Below are positions 32,237 to 38,300 of a stretch of 40,784 nt of DNA, one piece after another. Numbering within the stretch: position 1 is the stretch's first letter; the number at the start of each line of letters is the position of its first letter. Source of the DNA: a virus; IMG/VR virus record IMGVR_UViG_3300027791_000050, positions 1 to 40,784 of that record. One strand, written 5' to 3'. Below the pieces are notes generated by a model. That model ran no database searches, was not told the DNA's origin, and saw nothing but the letters and a program-made list of their open reading frames with translations. Made by a program: the position numbers and the translations under genes.

Positions 32237-33396
32237 TGAGTTCAATATTAGAAGGTGCTGATATAGCGTATTTAAGAGAGTACAACGAATCTGAAGACGA
32301 GAGACGTTTAGATGCGTTACAAGACTCCATAGGTAGTATTAGAAAAGCAACAAAAGGTGGAAAGTATCTTGGTAGTGATGTCATAGACATTATGGTACAG
32401 GTACAAGGTTTCGCAGAAAAATTAGGTATCGATCCTCAAGAACTAGACTATTACGAAAATCAAGTTAGAGAAGCACAAAACAATTTAGAATCTGCTATTT
32501 ACGGATTAGAAGAACCGTTTGAAGATGCTATCAGAACACTACAAAATAGAATAGATGATGTAAGAATGGATGCTGAAGATTTAGACGAAGCAGGTACTAA
32601 TTGCTGGAAAGGATATGAGAAGAAAGGCACTAAGAAGATGTTTGGTAAGACTGTCAACAACTGTGTTAAGAAAGAATCAGTAGAAGAAAATACACCGGGA
32701 TTTGATCAGGATGCATTTAATAACATCTTTAAAGATAGAAAACCAAAGGCGTCCGGGGATGCCCAAAATGCTGGCGCCAACAGGCGCATTAATAGGTCTA
32801 GACGTTACAAAGATGATTTTAAAAGTTACAAAGATGATTTCAAAAGAAATGAGTTAGATTTTGAATTAGGGCATGAAGATTTAAAAGAAAAGAAAAAGTC
32901 TGGCATGGGTGAAGTCATGGAGATGTATGACGATCATCTTTACCTTATGTATATTAATGGTAAATTAGCGGCACCTACTCCGATCGAAAGAAAAGACAAA
33001 AATACATACGAACGAATTGCTAAAAACATGGGATTTGAAGATATAATGTTTAAGGCTACACCAAGACATCATTATTCTTCTGAGGACTTAGCAGAAGGCA
33101 ATGGTAATATTCGTAAAGTATTTGCAGGTATTGTTCTATTAGGCGGACTACTAGGATTAAACAATTACCAAGCACAAAAGATGTATGATCAGAGTCATCA
33201 GTTACAACAGTTAACACAAGTTTATATGGTTGCTAAAGATAGAGGTGATAAAGAAAAAATGAAAGATGTTAGCAGAAGAATCAGCAATCATAAAACAAGA
33301 ATAGATTTAGGCAAAGGCGATGTTGATTTTGATGGACGTCCTGGCAATGACGATATTAAAGATATAGATTACATAAACCCAATTGAGGAAAGATAA
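32236..33396 (+). CDS. Protein with CWKGYEKKGTKKMFGKT motif and membrane-like segment
   Basis: A 386-residue protein starting within the preceding stop. It starts MSSILEGADIAYL, an ILE-G cleavage-like site. The residues 123-143 contain C123-W-K-G-Y...K-K-M-F-G-K-T-V-N-N-C143, a basic Cys-flanked motif that I recognise from many marine phage proteins without knowing its function; it could form a disulphide or bind nucleic acid. Residues 180-225 are very charged, with a duplicated YKDDFKxY/R segment. A hydrophobic stretch of about 15 residues (VFAGIVLLGGLLGLN, near 294-308) may cross a membrane or pack in a core, followed by a helix with MYDQSHQLQQLTQVYM. More [LI]xEG/A sites occur (DLDEAG, DLAEGN). 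A virion-packaged role is inference. Confidence 0.65.
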   Translation: MSSILEGADIAYLREYNESEDERRLDALQDSIGSIRKATKGGKYLGSDVIDIMVQVQGFAEKLGIDPQELDYYENQVREAQNNLESAIYGLEEPFEDAIRTLQNRIDDVRMDAEDLDEAGTNCWKGYEKKGTKKMFGKTVNNCVKKESVEENTPGFDQDAFNNIFKDRKPKASGDAQNAGANRRINRSRRYKDDFKSYKDDFKRNELDFELGHEDLKEKKKSGMGEVMEMYDDHLYLMYINGKLAAPTPIERKDKNTYERIAKNMGFEDIMFKATPRHHYSSEDLAEGNGNIRKVFAGIVLLGGLLGLNNYQAQKMYDQSHQLQQLTQVYMVAKDRGDKEKMKDVSRRISNHKTRIDLGKGDVDFDGRPGNDDIKDIDYINPIEER

Positions 33397-33896
33397 TGGC
33401 AGAAGAAATTATAAATGACGTTGATGAAAATGGATTTGAAATCATTGACACACCGATACAAGAAGCACTAGATTTATCAAATTTAGCAACTTTTTTAAAA
33501 GAAGCAATAGCAACAGATACTGCTATAGAGTATACTGTACCACTTAATGATGACAGTTCATTTATAAATGCTCACTATTATGATCCTGATAAAGGAGAAG
33601 ATTTCATAACAGAAGCAAAAGTTAATGTAACTGTATTAGAGCATTTGTATAACCCATCAGAGGAAGCAGAATTTAAAGCATGTGATGACTGGTTAATTGA
33701 ACTTAAATTGGATGGAGAACTGTTTTCAAAAGAAGTTAAAATTAACGAAACAGCATCGTTTGAATTTCTCCAAGAAGATATTAACGAAGAAGGCGTAGAT
33801 GCTATTATTGCATCAGGTGTCGGGCGAGTAGAACTATCTATAACTGCAATAGATACAGGCCATGAGTTATCTGAAATAAAGATATCAGTTTCGTAA
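33396..33896 (+). CDS. Acidic conserved-type protein of unknown function
   Basis: A 166-residue acidic protein whose ATG overlaps the previous stop. It appears to hold two beta-rich parts (about 45-85 with AIEYTVPLNDDSSFINAHYY, and 100-166 with WLIELKLDGELFSKEVKI and VGRVELSITAIDTGHELSEI), suggesting a small beta sandwich. N-terminal 25 residues are flexible and acidic with DVDENGFEIID. I do not recognise it. Tight coupling with both neighbours (nine-base gap to the next gene) places it in the same transcript as the putative head-internal proteins. Confidence 0.65.
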   Translation: MAEEIINDVDENGFEIIDTPIQEALDLSNLATFLKEAIATDTAIEYTVPLNDDSSFINAHYYDPDKGEDFITEAKVNVTVLEHLYNPSEEAEFKACDDWLIELKLDGELFSKEVKINETASFEFLQEDINEEGVDAIIASGVGRVELSITAIDTGHELSEIKISVS

Positions 33897-33905
33897 GTTC
33901 AACTT

Positions 33906-34925
33906 ATGAAATTATGTGAACTTAAAGAAGGCATGGGCGGATCATCTGGAGGTGGAACTCCTGGAGCAGGTGGTGCCGGTGGTTCATCATTAGGTCTTCC
34001 TTACCCATCAACATACGAAGAAGAATACGACAAGTTCAAATATCGTAGCCCAGTCCAACGACAAATGTCTTTAACCACTGAAGAACAAGGTGAAATGTTT
34101 ACTGACCATCTCGGAATGCAAGAGATGATGAATGATAAAAAGTGGCCTGGTGACTTGCAACAAGAAGTATTAAAGAAGTATGTCAATGATACTGAGCAAG
34201 GAGAAAACTTTGTCGGAGAAATGAAGTACAAAGGGCTAAAACGTTTAGATAACTACGGTCTATTGCAAAACACAGAGAACTTGCAGTTATTAACAAGATT
34301 ACCTCAGAACATAATCAATAAAATCAATGAGACATGGCAAATGTCTATTCCTAAAATACAAGCAACATCTGTGTCTGATCTAGGATACGAAAAGTATATT
34401 ATGCAATTTGGTTTTCTTACAAAACCAGCAGTAGCAATTGATGCTGATATTATTATGGGAACTGAAAAATGGGTTGCTAGTGTAATCAATGGTGAAAAAG
34501 TAAAACAATGTCATATTTTATCTCCAGAGGGACCAGGTGTTATAACAAATAGACCAAATAATAGTTTGGCGCCTGCAAAACAAAGAGAACTAGCATTTGT
34601 AGAAGCATTAGATAAAATTTATCCTAGAGATGAGTTGCCACAACTTAACATTACTGACTTTGAAAACTCAGAATACACCACACAAAAAATACAAGCTCCT
34701 ATTGATAAACTTAGGCCTTCACAAAATGAACGTTTAAAGAAATACACTAAGAAGGCTATAAAATTATTAAAACAAGGTCAAGAAAAACCTATAGTCATTG
34801 ATAAACGAGGTTATATCATAAACGGTCATCACAGATACGATGCATACAAAAAACTCAACTACAAGACGATTCCTGCGATTAAGGTAAATGCTACCATAGA
34901 AGAACTAATCGATAAATACATGTAA
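33906..34925 (+). CDS. Protein with C-terminal ParB/Srx-like domain
   Basis: A 339-residue protein starting MKLCELKEGM, again a short leader-like N-terminus with an LKEG site, followed by a Gly/Ser-rich linker. Residues about 35-260 are a domain I do not recognise, mixed alpha/beta (MFTDHLGMQEMMNDKKWPG, YKGLKRLDNYGLLQNTENLQ). Residues 265-339 form a ParB-like domain: IDKLRPSQ, then KPIVIDKRGYIINGHHRYDA (GHHRYDA at 307-313 corresponds to the GHRRxxA-type signature), then KTIPAIKVN. ParB/sulfiredoxin-fold domains bind CTP or ATP and act in DNA segregation or as nucleases. No helix-turn-helix follows it. No Shine-Dalgarno is obvious before ATG 33906. Function in this phage is unknown. Confidence 0.72.
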   Translation: MKLCELKEGMGGSSGGGTPGAGGAGGSSLGLPYPSTYEEEYDKFKYRSPVQRQMSLTTEEQGEMFTDHLGMQEMMNDKKWPGDLQQEVLKKYVNDTEQGENFVGEMKYKGLKRLDNYGLLQNTENLQLLTRLPQNIINKINETWQMSIPKIQATSVSDLGYEKYIMQFGFLTKPAVAIDADIIMGTEKWVASVINGEKVKQCHILSPEGPGVITNRPNNSLAPAKQRELAFVEALDKIYPRDELPQLNITDFENSEYTTQKIQAPIDKLRPSQNERLKKYTKKAIKLLKQGQEKPIVIDKRGYIINGHHRYDAYKKLNYKTIPAIKVNATIEELIDKYM

Positions 34926-34939
34926 CAGGAACGAATATA

Positions 34940-35383
34940 ATGCTCTCAGAGAACCTTAAAATACTATTAGCAACATCATATGCATTTGTGATCAAAGCAC
35001 AAAACTTTCATTGGAATATTGAAGGATCTAATTTCCCTCAATATCATAAATTCTTTGATGATTTGAACCATGAAGTATATGAAAACGCAATTGACAGAAC
35101 TGCTGAATATATTCGTACACTAGAATCATATACTCCAGGCTCAATATCACGTTACGCAGAACTCTCATTGATACCAGATCAATTAAAGATACCTAGAGCA
35201 GAGTTAATGTTTGCTGAACTGTATTCAGATAATACAATTCTAATCGAACATCTAAAAGTATGCTATGATTCATGTGAAGAATCAGAACACTATGGTATTT
35301 CAAATTTTATTGCTGAACGAATAGACGCCCACAATAAACATCAATGGATGATACGAAGTACATTAAAGACATCTAGGGAGTAA
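34940..35383 (+). CDS. dps: Dps/ferritin-like protein
   Basis: A 147-residue protein, shorter than bacterial Dps (about 160-170). The Dps signature QNFHWNIEGSNFPQYHKFFDD is followed by AIDRTAEYIRTLESYTPGS. Ferroxidase positions are preserved as H24, H36, D40, D52 and E56, with one extra residue between D40 and D52 compared with E. coli Dps, and the typical spacing D-x3-E. The protein would thus be a four-helix bundle that could form an oligomeric shell oxidising iron and binding DNA. The N-terminal DNA-binding Lys tail of E. coli Dps is missing. AGGAAC lies upstream of ATG. It lies between a ParB-like and a giant protein gene in the presumed head-internal operon. Fold confident; activity inference. 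Confidence 0.78.
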   Translation: MLSENLKILLATSYAFVIKAQNFHWNIEGSNFPQYHKFFDDLNHEVYENAIDRTAEYIRTLESYTPGSISRYAELSLIPDQLKIPRAELMFAELYSDNTILIEHLKVCYDSCEESEHYGISNFIAERIDAHNKHQWMIRSTLKTSRE

Positions 35384-35385
35384 AC

Positions 35386-38300
35386 ATGCTCTCAAATCAG
35401 TTTGAAAATATAATACTGGAATATAAGCAAGATATTACTGCTAAGAAAATGGGCGAGCCACTCATTCAGAGATTCATGGCTGATGCAGATAATGATCCAA
35501 GTATACTTACACCCAAAACAAAAAAACTAGTTGATGCAATACAAAACATTGAATTAGGGCCGTTGTTTGCAAAGCCGGATCCCGATAAGCCCGCTCCAAC
35601 TGAAAAAGAACTAGCAAAAGAAAAAGAAAAATTAGCAATTTTAAAAAATCAACTTGCTGTCTCAATATTAACAAAAATAGAAGAAACAGATCCTACTAAA
35701 AATAAAAATTATGTTCAATGGTTAGTGAGAACATATTCTAATAATACTATGCCTTTAGAAGATGTAGTATCAACGATTGCTGATTACTTAGATAAGTTTC
35801 ACAAGTTAAAAATAAAACGTCATTTAAAGAATGCTGACATCGGCCAGTATAGTAATTTTGATGACTTTATGAATGAGATAGATACATTTCCTAATGACTT
35901 GATAGATGATGACGAAGGGAAAAAGAAAAAATACAATGCAGAAAAGATATATGATGAAAATGGTATCTTAGTTATTCATCCATTAGATAGAGAAGCATCA
36001 TGTCGTTACGGTAGAGGAACTCGTTGGTGTACAGCATCAACAAGAGGTCATAATTACTTTGATTCATATAATAGAAAGGGTCCGCTGTATATGCTTATAC
36101 CACGCAGACCTAATCATGCAGGAGAGAAATATCAATTTCATTTTGAAGACGGTGTCGTTGCAGATGAAAAGGATGATTACTTAAATAATGCACAATTATA
36201 TAAATTAGCGGAAGACTTCCCGGCAATTAAAGATGCATTTAAAGAACAAGCAGAAAAATTCGGTCTTCTTTGGTTACAACAACCTAAAAGAACATTTGAT
36301 GGATCTAACTTTAAAGTAGAAGAATATGTAAAGAACAACGCACCTTATTACTTGTTCAAGCCTACTGATACAGATCAAATCTTTGGCATGGAGAAAGATG
36401 CTGATGGATCAATGAAGGTCACAAAGATAACCAGTACTGGTTATGGTCATAATGAAGATTTATCTACTATTGAAGAACACGATTTGTTTACTAAGTACCC
36501 TGATTTAGTTACTAAGTTCGGCATTGAAGGTGCTAACATCGTTTCTAATCCGACAGTAACTAACACTAAGAACAAGGCGTCGATAGAACAACATAAAAAT
36601 GTTATTGTTATGACTGATAAACACGGTCATAAGACTTCAGTAAAAGCAACAACTGGAAGAGATGATGCTCCAAGAATTGAAGCAATGCGTACAAGCCCAC
36701 TTCCAGGTACTCCTGGAGAGGGCCAAAGGAAAAAAAGCTCCGGCGCTCAGTTACAGTTGAATCCATATGAACTTACATTAGAACACCCTGAATTAATTGA
36801 CATATACGGTACAGTTATACAAAAGAAAATAAAAGAGCAGGCCAAGGTAGTTAAAGATAACGGCGGTGACATAAAAGAATATAATCAAAATGCCTTAAGA
36901 AAAACTGCCGCATTCTTACCTTATAAGTTATACAAAAAAGAAGACGTAGTAATTAAAAGTCATCAAACATCAGATGGCAAGCCTGTATTAGATTATGTTG
37001 TAAGTACAAGAGACGGAACAGCCACTATTATTAACAGAGACATGAGGACAGGTGAAGTAGATTCTGTCGAGCCTGTCAAAACAAATTCAATACGTGGAAT
37101 CACAGGAGATGCTCAACTCCGTTCATTAGTAAATGCACAAGGAGAAGAGTATGGAGACATGGGAGATAAATCATTCCAACGATTATATAGCGGCAATCCA
37201 AGTGATCATCGCAATGATCAGAATGCTTTAGATTTTCTACCATCTATATCATACTTAGAACAACATCCTGGACTAAAAGATTTCTACAAAGAAACAGAGT
37301 TAGCAACACCGAAAATAAAAGAAGTGCCTTCAGGCACTATTAAAGATTACGGTAAAGTTCAAACACCCCCGAATTCTAACTCATACTATAGTGGAAATGA
37401 CTTACAAAATAATGTAAAATCAATGCGTAACTACATTGTACAACCTAAAGATTCAGAAGCAGGGGAAAGTTATGCGATTAGTTGGTCTCCTGAAAGACCC
37501 CAGTATACGGAAACATATCACTCTGATTCTAACGGACGTCAAACTAAGTTAGAAGAATATAAAGACCAGCAACATGTATTAAGAATGTTCCCTGAACTTA
37601 GACAGATGCAATTAAAAGATTGGGAAGCATTTCGTAAGAGAGATCCTGAATATCAACCTACAGAGTTTAGTCAGTACAATAGTCATAGCAGACTTGAAGG
37701 CGTACCCGCATGGACATTTGCACCTGAAGCGGAAGTAGACAATGAACGTGTTGATATCAAACAGTATGGAAATTCTAGTGAGACTCATACTTTACCTATG
37801 TTTGAAGTAAGACCAAAAGAAGAAAATCCTTTCGGAGTAGTAGGAGATACATTCTTTATTGATCTAGCATTAAAAGATAATAGAGGTAAGTACGGAAAGA
37901 TTAGTAGTATCGACATTCAAAGATTCGGTAAAAACTACATGCAAGAGAAAGAAGTTGATGAGTATGGTAGATTCCAAGATGCTGGTCAGCAAAATTTTGT
38001 AGCCGTAGACACGAAGGCAACAGCAGATAAAACTAAATTATCGCCCAAAGAAATTATAGACTTTTTTAAATATTATCCAGAACTTAGAAAGATGGTTAGA
38101 GATGAGAACATACATCCTAAAACTCCTCATCCAGCACTTGCTTCTAAGCCCGACGAAGAAGGCAACATAGAAGAAAATGTAGAACAGTTCGATAACTTTA
38201 AATTAGAGACTACTACACAAACAGTGCCCGGTGTTGAAAAACAATACATTGTACCTAATGAAGAAGAATACACAGGAGAATTCTACACTCTCTTTACATT

